A DNA stretch of 64,000 bases from Zygnema cylindricum. Lineage: Eukaryota > Streptophyta > Zygnematophyceae > Zygnematales > Zygnemataceae. Positions 1 through 11,000 of this stretch are shown here, piece after piece. The position numbers were made by a program, and so were the translations under genes. Each line of letters begins with the position of its first letter. Position 1 is the stretch's first letter. The notes below the pieces were generated by a model. It was not told where the DNA came from and did not search any database. It saw only the letters and a program-made list of their open reading frames with translations. The stretch lies in the NCBI GenBank assembly GCA_037447655.1, contig JBBHKE010003374.1, forward strand, positions 119,292 to 183,291, in the 5' to 3' direction.

Positions 1-207
1 AAATGACGTTTAATTCTCTATTGATCGATGTGCAACTCAACCCTGTTACAACATGGGTCTTAAGGTCATATTGTATGTTTTACATACAATAGGCATGTTG
101 TATGGGCCTACTTTCACCTACTTTTGAACTATGGTTCTAATTTGAAAAACTTCCGTTGATAAATTCACAGTTTGTTGGTTTAACAGTAAATCCTCTATAA
201 TGATAAA

Positions 208-644
208 TATGTTGTGTATCAACAAGAAATTTATCGCGATAAAACTGATACCGATAGCTATCAGTAATCAAATGGTCAAGGGATTTCCGAGATATCACTC
301 CGAGACCAACAAATTTCTTATCGGCGATAAATGGAAAAAATATAGTACGCTATAAAATAGTGATTTGTAATATATTTTATGTTTATAGCGTGGCATGCCA
401 CGTCTTCGTATCTGTTCTATACTTTGTGTAACACAATAACGACTGTTGAGTTCGACGGAATAAAGCGTACAATTATCGCCAACAATTATAGGTATCGATG
501 TTATCACGAGGACAAACCGATATTATTGGTTTCCTATCGGCAATAACACCAGTTTCAATATATTGTGTCAATATATCGATTATCAGCAAGCCAAAAAAAG
601 ATACATATCGATTATCAGGAAAACCTTGCCGATACACAACGCTA
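208..644. mobile_element. Non-autonomous hAT-like element, degenerate copy
   Basis: This AT-rich segment is a divergent copy of the element at 30837-31768. The ends are related to TAGTGTTGTGTATCGG and its complement but have drifted (left TATGTTGTGTATC, right CGATACACAACGCTA). The flanks ATGATAAA and ATGATAAT match at 7 of 8 bases, in line with the 8-bp target duplication of hAT transposons. A second copy at 25854-26292 also shares outer flanking sequence (about 130-207 and 25780-25853). That pair was therefore probably duplicated as a larger block after insertion. No coding capacity is seen. Confidence 0.6.
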
Positions 645-867
645 ATGATAATGGCCGTCCAATGCTCCTTTTAGCCATAATATGCGTCCGAGAAATGCGA
701 AATTTATTATAAAACACAAAACGACCGCGATGGAGCCTTGGCATTGATAGTTGACCATTTAGTGGATTAATTGAGTATACACATCATTTAAAATGGATCA
801 GGCGTGACGCATGTAGATCTACCTGGTCAGCTCTAAGAAATATCAACACTATTTGATTCCATTGGTT

Positions 868-967
868 GAATACCCCTTGATGTAGAAATTAATGGTCCGT
901 TTAAAGTATTTTCTAGGTCTAAATAGAAATATAGAAAGAAGCCGAGGCAGTCGAATACCCCTTGATG
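868..967. repeat. 70-bp insertion between 15-bp direct repeats
   Basis: GAATACCCCTTGATG occurs at 868-882 and again at 953-967. The 70 bases between them begin TAGAAATTAATGG and end in a GAAGCCGAGGCAG block. Nearly the same segment recurs at about 20827-20901, where it starts the LTR-like repeat that interrupts a copia element. A short end fragment of that repeat with a long target duplication is the simplest reading; a chance tandem duplication is the alternative. Confidence 0.55.
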
Positions 968-1873
968 CATCGCGTATCGTAGAGCCAGCCAAATAACACC
1001 TGTCAAACGCTGCTAAAACATGTACATTTGTACAAGTCCGAGAAGTTCAGCGACGGTTTTAGGGTGAACCCCCATCAGGCGAAAAATGAGGTTCAATACT
1101 GGAAAAAGTGAATTTTCATACAGATCCAACTCATTTTCGTACATGGCCGTAATGTTTTTTTTTCAACATGATTACTGTAGATTCACCAAGATTATCCAAA
1201 CTTTTGGGCGACAACATTGACCGTCCGATTATGTTTTTTCGAAGCAAGCGGTCACTTTATCTAGTTAACGCGTCGAATGGCCTCGTGCGATCCAAGATAG
1301 AAACCCTACATCTGGCATACGCCACGCGCCTTCAAATGGACGAGAATCAAATCCCAAGGAAAACCACGAGAAAATCTTTGTCGAAGAATGTGTGTTGACG
1401 CCTCCTCCACCATCCGTTGACATCCGAAATATGCAGCGCCACGAAAAAAAACGAACGCCAAAACAACGATTAAAAGGACAAAACACAAAAGTACAGATTG
1501 TACCTTCACCTAATTTAATTTTGCGGTTGGATATACAAATACGAATTCGGATATTGTGTATTTGGAATCTTTGACATGCACGTTGCTAAAAGAGGAACCT
1601 ATATGCATCCAATTGAAAGAAAGCACGTACGCGATAAATTCTTTGCTGACACGACATGATGGAGAAGTGAACAAAATATTACTGCTAGTAAACGTATCTG
1701 TACGACTAATGTTGGCGCCTGGTGGAATCGAGGCGTTAAGCGTGCCATCTAGATGTTGGGGTTTGTTTGTGACGTCGTCACAACAACAAAACGCCAAATT
1801 CGTACTGCAGCGTGCAAGTTTCGGTCTCCGTCTAACGTGTCAATTTTTTTTTATTTTTCCTAGCGTACTTTTA

Positions 1874-2564
1874 GGGCGTGTTCCTATGTGTTCAAGGGTT
1901 TTTTTCCGTCGTTTTCACAAAAAATGGGACTTCCAACGAGAAAATATTACGCCGTACGAAAAATGGGCAAAAACACAAGTACATTTTGCGTCATCTTGGA
2001 ACTTGGAAGGTACGGCAATTTGGCGTTATTATCATCGCGACCCACTTCCAGCTCATCTTCACACTTGCACTGGAATCAAATCGCGATCTGATTTTAGTCG
2101 AAATACTACCCTATTGACGAATAAAAAACCTGGATTATACGCGTCAAACGTTTTCAGTTTATTTTTTGCGGTTGGGATGTACACGAAAAAAAAGGTGTTT
2201 GTCCGTTTGCTTATGTTGTCCACTTGTGGGCGTCTACAAATGTCATTTTGTAGACGTAGGCGATTGCTTATGTCGTTCACGTGTGGGCTTCAACAAATGA
2301 CAGTTGGCGTCGACAATTGTCCCAGTATGTCAGGAGCTCTTTGCGGCGTACAAATGTCGGCAGTTTGTTTCGAGATCGTCGGCGTCTACAAATGTCAGCA
2401 CTTTGGGTTTCGCAAGTATTGGCGACGTGTACAGCTGCCACATATTCAAAATAATGAACGCGCAAGTAACGATTCACATAGGCACACTTTGAAAAGTACA
2501 CCGTAAAATCAGCGCTAAATTCCAAAATAGCGTTTCAAAATATCGGTTACATGGGAACACGCCC
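1874..2564. mobile_element. PIF/Harbinger-like TIR element (Tourist type)
   Basis: The element starts GGGCGTGTTCCTATGTG and ends with the near complement ACATGGGAACACGCCC. It is flanked on both sides by TTA (1871-1873 and 2565-2567). A 3-bp TWA target duplication with GGG...CCC ends is the signature of PIF/Harbinger and its Tourist MITEs. It is 691 bp, with no credible transposase. A 316-codon open frame starting at 1556 runs through its left end and is taken as fortuitous. Confidence 0.6.
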
Positions 2565-3705
2565 TTATTTTGCCTCTAGAAGAGTACAAAGTACCATAGC
2601 CGGTTATGCCGCGTGCCCCTGTACGCGAAACATTGGAATGAAACTTTAATTTTAGCGAAGATTCTCTGTAGTACTTTTCAAATGTTTCCATGTGTGAGAA
2701 GAATAGTAACTTTGAAATGTGACAGTTGTAGACGTGGGTACAACCTGTGACAAATGAAGACTCCTACGAAACTTCGAAAAATGGCGACGTCTACAAAAGC
2801 ATCGACGGTTGTAGAGTGGAGTTTTCTTTATGCCATTGTAGTTATTTAGGGAGTCATGCTACTTTTTTGACGTCATTCACACATTGAAGGGTTCGCGAGA
2901 TGGCGTACGCCTTTATCTTTGGAGGTTTTACTGTAAAGATATTTTTTTTGAAGTACAAAAAAGGTACAAAATGGTACAAAATAGTACAGATTTTAGTAAA
3001 CAACATCACATTTCCGGTAATGAAACGTCCGCCTTATCCATCAGGTCATGCCAACAAAGAAATAATAGCCTACGTGCTTTGTTACAGTTGGTACCACGTA
3101 TGTGTCAATTCACAGGTGGAGAATAGTCAAATATTTTAAAAGCATATTATGAACGTCGTATTAGTACGGACGTACCAAGTTTCAGATTGTATAAACGTTT
3201 TAAACTCTAATTTCTGTACTTGAGTACTTTATCACTGTTTGGTATTGCGCCATTATGTTTCAAATGCAAAATTCTTTTTGTGAAGATCAATAGATGCCAA
3301 AAGGAGTGTCATAAGATATACTCCAGCAAAGGTTTTTTTGTCGGTTTCGATTGATTTTAATTCACCCTGTCTGAAGGCACGTGGCCTTTCGCAATTTTAA
3401 GATTGTCATCAATCGAACGCCGTGGATCCTACCTTTTATTTCTAGGTATACCAACTGTATTGATCCGGTGTGTGACTCGTGTCTCCTTGAAGAACAGTTG
3501 AAGACAACTGTCAACACACTCGATAGATCGAGCGTTTGCTTCAAAAACTAAAAATCGGAGGGTCCGAAACTGTCGCCCAAAAGTTTGTAAAATCTTGACG
3601 AATCTACGACAAACATGTTTTAAAAAAATAAAGGGAAAAAAGTACGGTTGAGTAAAGAAACATACATTTTAGAGCAAACAACCTCACTTTTTGCCAAACT
3701 AGTAA

Positions 3706-4451
3706 GTGTGATATTCCATTAGGCGAAAAATGGGGTTCGTTACTGGACGCCATACGTTTTCGTACAGCGCCGTACCGAGCCATACCATAATTTTTTTTTT
3801 GTCAAACGAGACATCGTTACTGGAAAGTTGTCAAAAAGCTCCATTGATGTGGGCGTAATTCTTGACTGTTAGATGTTTCACTTTTTGAGATCCTCGAAAC
3901 AATCACGCACATCATCCAATGGGACATAACTCTCCTCGCGAGGAGAGTTGTGTCCAACAGGATGATTATCATTCATTACAATCGGTACATGTTAAAAAAA
4001 AAATATATATCTACGTTGTACAAGCGAACACAGGTGTGCATGTTGTACCTGCCATGTGCCACCTGCCATGCTAGATGCAGGGCAGCCAAAAATATCCTCG
4101 CACGCTCTATCTGACATCCACCGACATTCAATGTTTGCTCGCGACCTTCAATGTTTGCAGCGTAATTTTGCCACTTCGTTTCGAAATTTTGATTTCAATT
4201 TTCAAAATCAAAATCTGGCCTTAAACTTTATGTAAGAATCATTAACTACTTCTGGTCGTACAGATATTTCGTTATAATTTTCCGTTTGTAGATTTTTTAA
4301 GATTTTCAAAATCTGGACTCTGACCTATGTGGCGCCAATCATAATCGATGAAGGTTTGTTACTAGCGCGACAAAATGGAGCGTACTTCCTGTAAACGCTG
4401 TTTGTAGACTTTTTCGTACATTTATTGGGAGCGCCTAATGGAATGTTACCC
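3706..4451. mobile_element. PIF/Harbinger-like TIR element
   Basis: The ends are GTGTGATATTCCATTAGGCG and CGCCTAATGGAATGTTACCC, flanked by TAA on both sides (3703-3705, 4452-4454). It is 746 bp and non-coding. The right half (about 4180-4440) matches 7225-7490 in the element at 5948-7505, so the two are sister copies. A long near-perfect hairpin lies at 3922-3955. Confidence 0.6.
3922..3955. repeat. 34-bp near-perfect palindrome inside TIR element
   Basis: GGACATAACTCTCCTCG is followed at once by its reverse complement with one mismatch (which would be a G-U pair in RNA). Further short complementary blocks lie outside it (CATCC and GGATG). A degenerate version occurs at about 6170-6200 in the sister element. 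Confidence 0.8.
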
Positions 4452-5020
4452 TAAATCATCGCCTGTAACACGGGCATGGATCGTGTATGGTTTATCATGC
4501 CCGTTAAACGATCTTGCAATAACAATTCCGGATGGTCATTATCGAGATCAATTACAGTACACCTGTCAAGTTCTCAACAAAAACAATTTAAGTTTAAACT
4601 ACCAAATCCATTGTAAAGTACAAATTGTACAAAAGCTATAAAAAATGACAAAACTTGACAACATATATTGCAGCGAGTGGTATGGCTCCTATAAGATTTT
4701 CATTGCACTGACATCGAGGATGCTACATTTTGAACGATGTTCTTCGCTAAAACCAATGATCAAAAAATAGTGGTTTCACAGAAGACAAGATCATACTCAA
4801 AGCTACATGAAAGCGGACGAACGAGCGCTTCCTCAAATAGTGTGATAAATGGCCGATATCAAAAAATAGCACGACGAAAGTTTGTTACGAGATTGATTTT
4901 GTGATTTATGCTGGATTTTTGAATGTATATTTCATGTGCAAAATTTTTCGGTTTCCGTTGGTTGCCGTCTTGACACGTATGTTCATTATAAATCGTGTAG
5001 CGACTCAAATTTTTCTGTAA

Positions 5021-5053
5021 ATGGTGATGTACCTCCCCGAGGTACATCACCAT
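5021..5053. repeat. Perfect 15-bp inverted repeat with 3-nt loop
   Basis: ATGGTGATGTACCTC, then CCC, then the exact reverse complement. It lies in non-coding, repeat-derived DNA. As RNA it would form a stable hairpin, but no T-run or gene end is next to it, so no terminator role is proposed. Confidence 0.8.
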
Positions 5054-5947
5054 ATCTCAAAATTTCGACGCGAATGCTTCGCGAAAAATCATCCAACGGT
5101 TAATGTTATCTCATAAGCCCTGGGAGAATATTGGCAAGATTCTCTGTAATGTTGTTCGCGCATAAAAACAAAAGAAGAAGTACGACATAGTACCGAGAGG
5201 TCCATATTTTTGTAAACAACCTCACTTTTCGTCTGATGGAACGCCACACTAAGGGTGAACCTCTATCAGGCATTTCTAGTAATCGTACAGGGACGTTTAG
5301 TGGCAGTAATATTTGTATCACTTCTCCATCAAGTTGTGCCAACGAGGCACCAATTGCTGACGTGTTGGATTGCGATTGGAACAACGTCGGATCTTGATCA
5401 ACCGATCGAGAATATTTAAAGATTCGAATACCACAAAATTTAAACGATGTATGTACGGACGAACGCAAATTTAAATATGTAGCAGGGCTATGCTAATGTA
5501 CAATTTTTGCGTTCTTGTCATTTCATTGTACCAACCGTTTCGAAATCATTTTCAAAATGGAAATTTGTACTTTATTGTTTGCCATTATGTTTTGTACCCA
5601 AAGTACTTTCCATGAAGGAAAAGAGTCGTGAGAGAGATGTCATTCGTCAATTTTTTTTGCGTCGCTTTCAAATCCGCCCTGTACGAAGGCAAGTGGTCTT
5701 TGGCAATTGTGAGGTCGTCATCGCTTGTCCGCCGTGGATGATACCTTTTTGTTTCCAAGTGTACCAATAGACACGTCCAATAGACATGTCCAGTATCTCT
5801 TAGGTCTCCTCCTTCTGAGGATAGTTGAGGAGACTTGCCACACACTGGACAAAAGGAGCGTTTGATTCGAAAACTCAAAATTGGACGGTCGAAGTTTTCA
5901 CCCAAAAGTTATAAGAATCTTTACGAATCTCCAGTAATCATGTTTTA

Positions 5948-7505
5948 GGGTAGAATTCTATCAGACGAAAAGTGGGGTTCGTTACTGGACGTCGTACATA
6001 CGTTTTCGTACAGTGCCTTACAAAGCCGTACCTTATTTTTTTTTTGTCAGCCGAAACATCGTTACTGGAAAGCTGTCGGGAGGCTCCAATGATGTAGGCG
6101 TAATTCATGGCCGTTGGATATTCCACTTTTTCAGATCCGCGAAGCAATCGCGCACATTGTCCAGTGTCATGACACTCTCCTCGCGAGTAGAGTTGTACAA
6201 TACTGGTCATGGTAAGGTCGTGTACCGTTGGTAAGGTCGTGTACCATTGGTACACAATAAAAAGCAAAAAAATATCCACTTTGAACGAGTGATCACATGC
6301 CTACACGTCCTACAGGTCATGTGCCAATGTCATACAGGCCATGTGACGCCTGCCACGCTGGATGCAGGTGAGTTGAATATATCTTCGCACGCTTCGTCTG
6401 ACATCCACCGACATTCAAAGTAAGGGTGTGTCCCCATGTGGCTAAGTTCGGGTTTTTTTCTGTCGTTTTGCCGTAAAACTTAGCGCCGTACTGCCTAAGT
6501 TGCAACCGTACGAAGGAATCGCAAATTTGCAGAGTACAATTTGCGTCATCCTTGAACTTAGGATGTACGAAAATTTGTCGTCTTGTGCTTTTCGACCCAC
6601 TTCGACGACAAAAAACGTCATCTTCAACCTTATGTTTAAAACACGTGCGCGATGTGATTTAAAATTAGGTTTTTTCGATTGACAAATAGGAACATATTTG
6701 CGCACGTGCTGTAAATTTCGATAAATATTCTACGATTTCGAAAGACAAAAAAAAGTACATAGTTCGCTATGTTTTGTCCGTTTGCGTAATAATAAGACGA
6801 AAATAAGTACACAGTTTGTTTGATTTTGTCCGTTTTCGTCCAGTACGGATTTTTTATTTGCAGGGGTCTTCAAATTCCGATGCCATTTCACCTCGAGCGG
6901 ACAGGCGACGCGAAGTGCAAAGCGCATCTTCTTCAACCGTAAAACTGCCAGGCTGGAAGGCGGTACGTCTACAATGTCACGGTAAGACATGCGACGTCAC
7001 AAAGCAGTTCCAAAAAATAACGTGCGACAACAGATTGTAGACGTTGACACCGTCACAGGTATTGTCGACGCATACAATCGTCACAAGCGTAAGTTACGAT
7101 TCGATTTCCTCCTTACAGACATAGGGACACTTGAAAACCGGGTCCGGCGGATCCGCGCTAAAATACAAATTAAGTTCGCTAAGTTACAAGTACATGGGGA
7201 CAGACCCTAAGCTGCGTTTTTTTGCCATTCCGATTCGAAATTTTGATTTCCATTTTCAACATCAAAATTTCGCCGCAAACTTTATGTACGAATCAAACTA
7301 CCTCCGGTGGTACAGAAATTTCTTTCTGACTTTCCGTTTGTAGATTTTTTTAAGACTTTCTGAATCTGGACTCTAACCTATGTGGCGCCAATCATTATTG
7401 AGGAATCTTTGTTACTGGCCCGACAAAATGGAATAGTCTTCCAGTAAACGCTGCCAAGTAGAATTTTCCGTACAATTACTGGGACCGCCTAATGGAATTT
7501 TACCC
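5948..7505. mobile_element. PIF/Harbinger-like TIR element carrying a nested element
   Basis: The ends are GGGTAGAATTCTATCAGACG and CGCCTAATGGAATTTTACCC with TTA on both sides (5945-5947, 7506-7508). Without the nested element at 6424-7207 it is about 770 bp, close to its sister at 3706-4451. The nesting shows that this copy was in place before the inner one arrived. No transposase is seen. Confidence 0.65.
6424..7207. mobile_element. Nested PIF/Harbinger-like TIR element
   Basis: The element starts GGGTGTGTCCCCATGTG and ends ACATGGGGACAGACCC, with TAA on both sides (6421-6423, 7208-7210). It is 784 bp. An inverted, end-damaged relative lies at about 28725-29430, and another left end lies at 59587. 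Its ends resemble those at 1874-2564, which makes these one family. Confidence 0.65.
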
Positions 7506-7912
7506 TTATATATAAAAAAAAAAATTAGTACGGCCTTGTACAAAAATGCGCTGGCCTTGTACTAAAATTCACTTTTTACAGTAATGAACCTCACTTTGGA
7601 GGTTCACCCTAAAACGTTAAAAAGTGCCAGCGTGAAAAGAAAGTGCGAAATTTATTGCATGATAAGAGCCGTTAGGAGAGTCCAGCGCAGCAGGAAGTGC
7701 GGGACCGCATGCCACCTCAATATGTACCGTACTTGTCCGTACAGGTTGTGGAGCTTTCACCGTCAGCAAGGTTGCGACGAACAAGCTTTGTCGCAACAAC
7801 CATCCGCACTAAAAATATGCAAAACACCTATTTTAGCTTCACGACAAAGCGGTTCCAGCCTCGCAAAAAGAGTCGACGCGTGGAACCTGTGAGCTTTCTC
7901 GCGCGACTCCCT

Positions 7913-7920
7913 TATTTATA
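7913..7920 (+). promoter_or_regulatory. Candidate TATA box for the WSC-like gene
   Basis: TATTTATA lies about 140 bases before the ATG at 8059, after a GC-richer stretch and clear of the element boundary at about 7612. The position suits a core promoter with a leader of roughly 100 nt. No other promoter motif was identified between 7613 and 8058. Confidence 0.4.
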
Positions 7921-8058
7921 GCCTCGGGATAAGCGTAGTCGCAATCATTCATACCTCTTTAAAGAATAGCAATGGCAAGAAAAACGTGTAACATTTGAGT
8001 AACGAACGGCTGAGATTCGACTGCAAGGCTGTGGCACAATCGCGTTCGTTGAATCACA

Positions 8059-11000
8059 ATGGACCGTGCAACAAAAATGTTGCGTTGCGTGACATTCGTG
8101 ACGCTGGTGTTTTGCTTTGCGAGTTGCGGGAATGCCACAAGTAAGCACTTGCGCTGGTTGCCTAGTGATGGTGAAATGGAGGCATAGTTGTCGACGATGA
8201 TGTTCTTTAACAATTTTGTCAGCTGGATGTTAAGAAAATGTCCTTCAGTGCTCACATTCTCTGAAATTTGTCGACATTTATGACATTTTAGGCATTCTCT
8301 GATTTTGTTTTTAACACTTGTTAGCATTCGCTGGTGTGTTTTCAACAAGGGAGTGTTAGAACAATATTCCACAATGTTGAGAAATACTGATGTTTGTTGC
8401 CGTCAAAACGTTTAGATTTAGATTTTTTTGAAGTGGAAGCTTCCAGAAAGCTATTCGTTCCCAAATAAGGAAAAAGCAATCTGTACTGATATTTTTAGAA
8501 CAATTTTTGGTTTTGACCGATGTAAGCTTGGTATTCATTTCATACTCAATTATTGTTGTCTAATGGTCAATATTCGGTTGATTATTTTCTGAATATATTA
8601 CAACAATGATCATGTTACTTTGTTGTGCCATCATCATCATGGTCATCATTGTAAAATAGAATTTAGAGCTCAATTTTAATCATTAGATTTAAGCATTCTG
8701 TTTCCTTATTGTTTTCTATTTTCCCGTCTTTGTGATATGTTTGATGATTAGGATTTCATCCAACATTGTTATGATTTTTTGTAGAAATCCTTAATGTGCA
8801 TCATTCGATTATTTCATATACTTCTTGACATCTCATGGTTTATGTTAGTCGTCCGATGTCTATTGTCCAATGCACAATGTCACCAGTTTTCATTATTCAA
8901 TGTTGCCTATCTCATACACGTCTAATGCAAAATTTTCCATGTCATTTAATAGTTAAGTAAGATGTTTCTTCATGCTTTTATTCCACGCTTTATGATTACT
9001 TGTGGTTTGCAGATTCCTGCTGTTAGAAATTTATTCAGAACCTTTGTATGCAAATTAACGTCGTTGGTTGTATTCCCACATCTTTCATGAATTTTCTTAT
9101 TACCAGACCTTTATTTCAGCACTAACTGCAAAAAATTTCCACCCCTCCTTCTTTCGCCCTCTCTCTCCCTCTTTTTTCTTTTCCTGTCTTCCTATCTCTC
9201 TCCCCCTCACCCTCTCTCTCTTTCTCTCTCGACCTCTTTCTCTTCCCCTTCTTGCTTTCGTCCATTCACCTCTCCCACCCTCCTCCCCCCCTTCCCCTCC
9301 CCCTTCTCCTCCTCCTCCTCCCTCTCTCTCCTCCTCTCCTTCTCCCTCCCCTCTCCCTCCCTCCTACCTCTCCCTTCCCCCCTACCTCTCCCAGCTTGTC
9401 TATTAGCGCCCAACAGTACGAGTCCAAAAGGATATTTTGCCTTTGGTTCTGTTTGGTTTCCAACTCCGAAAGCACCGACATTTGCCCGGGGGGTGACCGG
9501 ATCCGATATAACGGGAGCTTGTGGGAAATTATGTGTCAAATCTAAATATGGCTTCTATACTCGAAGGAATAATAGAAACGTGGAAAACGCTTGTTATTGT
9601 TTGAACGGCGATCCCGATTATACGAAACCAGAATATTTGTGGGGAGAAGGATTTTATACCAAAAAATGTCCTAAACTTGCAGGTGGGAATTGGGAAAGTG
9701 ATGGGATTCAGGTTGAGGATTTGGAGGTTAGAGCTTAGGGTTTTAGTCGTTGGATTTGTATTTTAGGTTTCGAGGCTTTGGGATTTGGAATTTAGGGTTT
9801 GGGGTTAAGGTTTTGAATTAAGACCAATCAAGTTTTAGACTTTTGACGCCATTGTGGTACAATGTTTGGTGTGGGTTTGTGTAAGAAAAATAATTTTTAG
9901 ACTTGTACGTTCTTTGAGCTATCTTTTTTTTTTGTGAGGGTGTTTTTTTAATGTTTTCTGATAACTTTCACATGTGAAATTGGGATTGGTTTGCAGCTCC
10001 TCCCCCTCCTCACAAAAAGAGAGGTAACCTCATCGACCTTTTTTGGTTGCTTAAAAGAAAAAGTTGATGGAAATTACCAAATTAACGAGAGAGTTGTTAA
10101 GGAATTTAAGAAGTATAAATAATCTCACATAATAAGATGGTAAAGGAGTGTGATGTAAATGTGTATAAATGAATCATTTTCTTAAAAAATCCCCGCATGC
10201 AAACATGTTGTTGGGTCTTTGTTCATTAATTTTGATTTACGGAGTATTGTCGCACTGATTGCTGCTTTCATACGACCTTCGTACTGAACTCTCGCACGTT
10301 TAGAAAGGTTAGAAACTACTGAAGCCATTATTCAGAATTGATTGCTGACGTGGCAGTGTGGGGACTGGGATTTGCAGGACCACCTCCACCACGTACGTGA
10401 CATTTGTCCCATTCCTCTGCCTTATACTACGCAACGCCATGTGATGACGTCATGCTGTCCATTTGAGTTGTTCAAAGTTTCTAAAAAGAAAAGCATGGAT
10501 GTTTTGTTGTTGATTGAGGAAGCAAAACTGAAAGACATGGGCGAGTGATAGAAATAGAGTGGGTCTCCTTATTATTTTCTATGTCTTGAAACTTGGACTT
10601 TGGGATTTGGATGTTTTGCAGGACCTCCGCCACCCTTCACACCAAACCGTAAGTTTTATTTAAGTTTGAAACTGAAAATGGGTGGTAAAATTGGAAGTTT
10701 CTCAACAGTTTCTTCACCTTCAATACTTAAAAGTTGTTAGTGTGTTTTTTCTCGTATGGTTTTGTTTTTTCCTTTTTCAAACATTTTTTTTATTTTGACG
10801 CAAAAAGAGTTAGTAAACCACACTACAACTCCATTACATTTTATTACACCTTGTCACCAAAATCGTACTTTCTCATGAATACTAACCAATTAATCTGAAA
10901 AAAAAAAGTTTATGAGCGAATGTGTCCTTTCACGTTTCATTTTTCCTTCCTCAAAACTTGAAACAAAAGCATGTTTTTAAATCCTTCCCCGTTTCCTCTA

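Larger units (their letters stand above)
1062..7609. mobile_element. Possible outer TIR element enclosing the nested elements
   Basis: The ends at 1062 (GGGTGAACC...) and 7609 (...GGTTCACCC) are inverted copies related over roughly 50 bases, including GTGAATTTT and GAGGTTCA blocks. A third such end lies at about 5256. Together with 7609 it would give TAA on both sides, so the true partner of the right end is uncertain (1062 with 5' TTA, or 5256 with 5' TAA). No transposase is recognisable between them. The interior is filled with the smaller elements listed separately. Confidence 0.35.

Noticed and set aside
1556-2506. 316-codon open frame on +
   Set aside because: It crosses the left end of the TIR element at 1874, has no recognisable domain and uneven composition. 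It is taken as chance.
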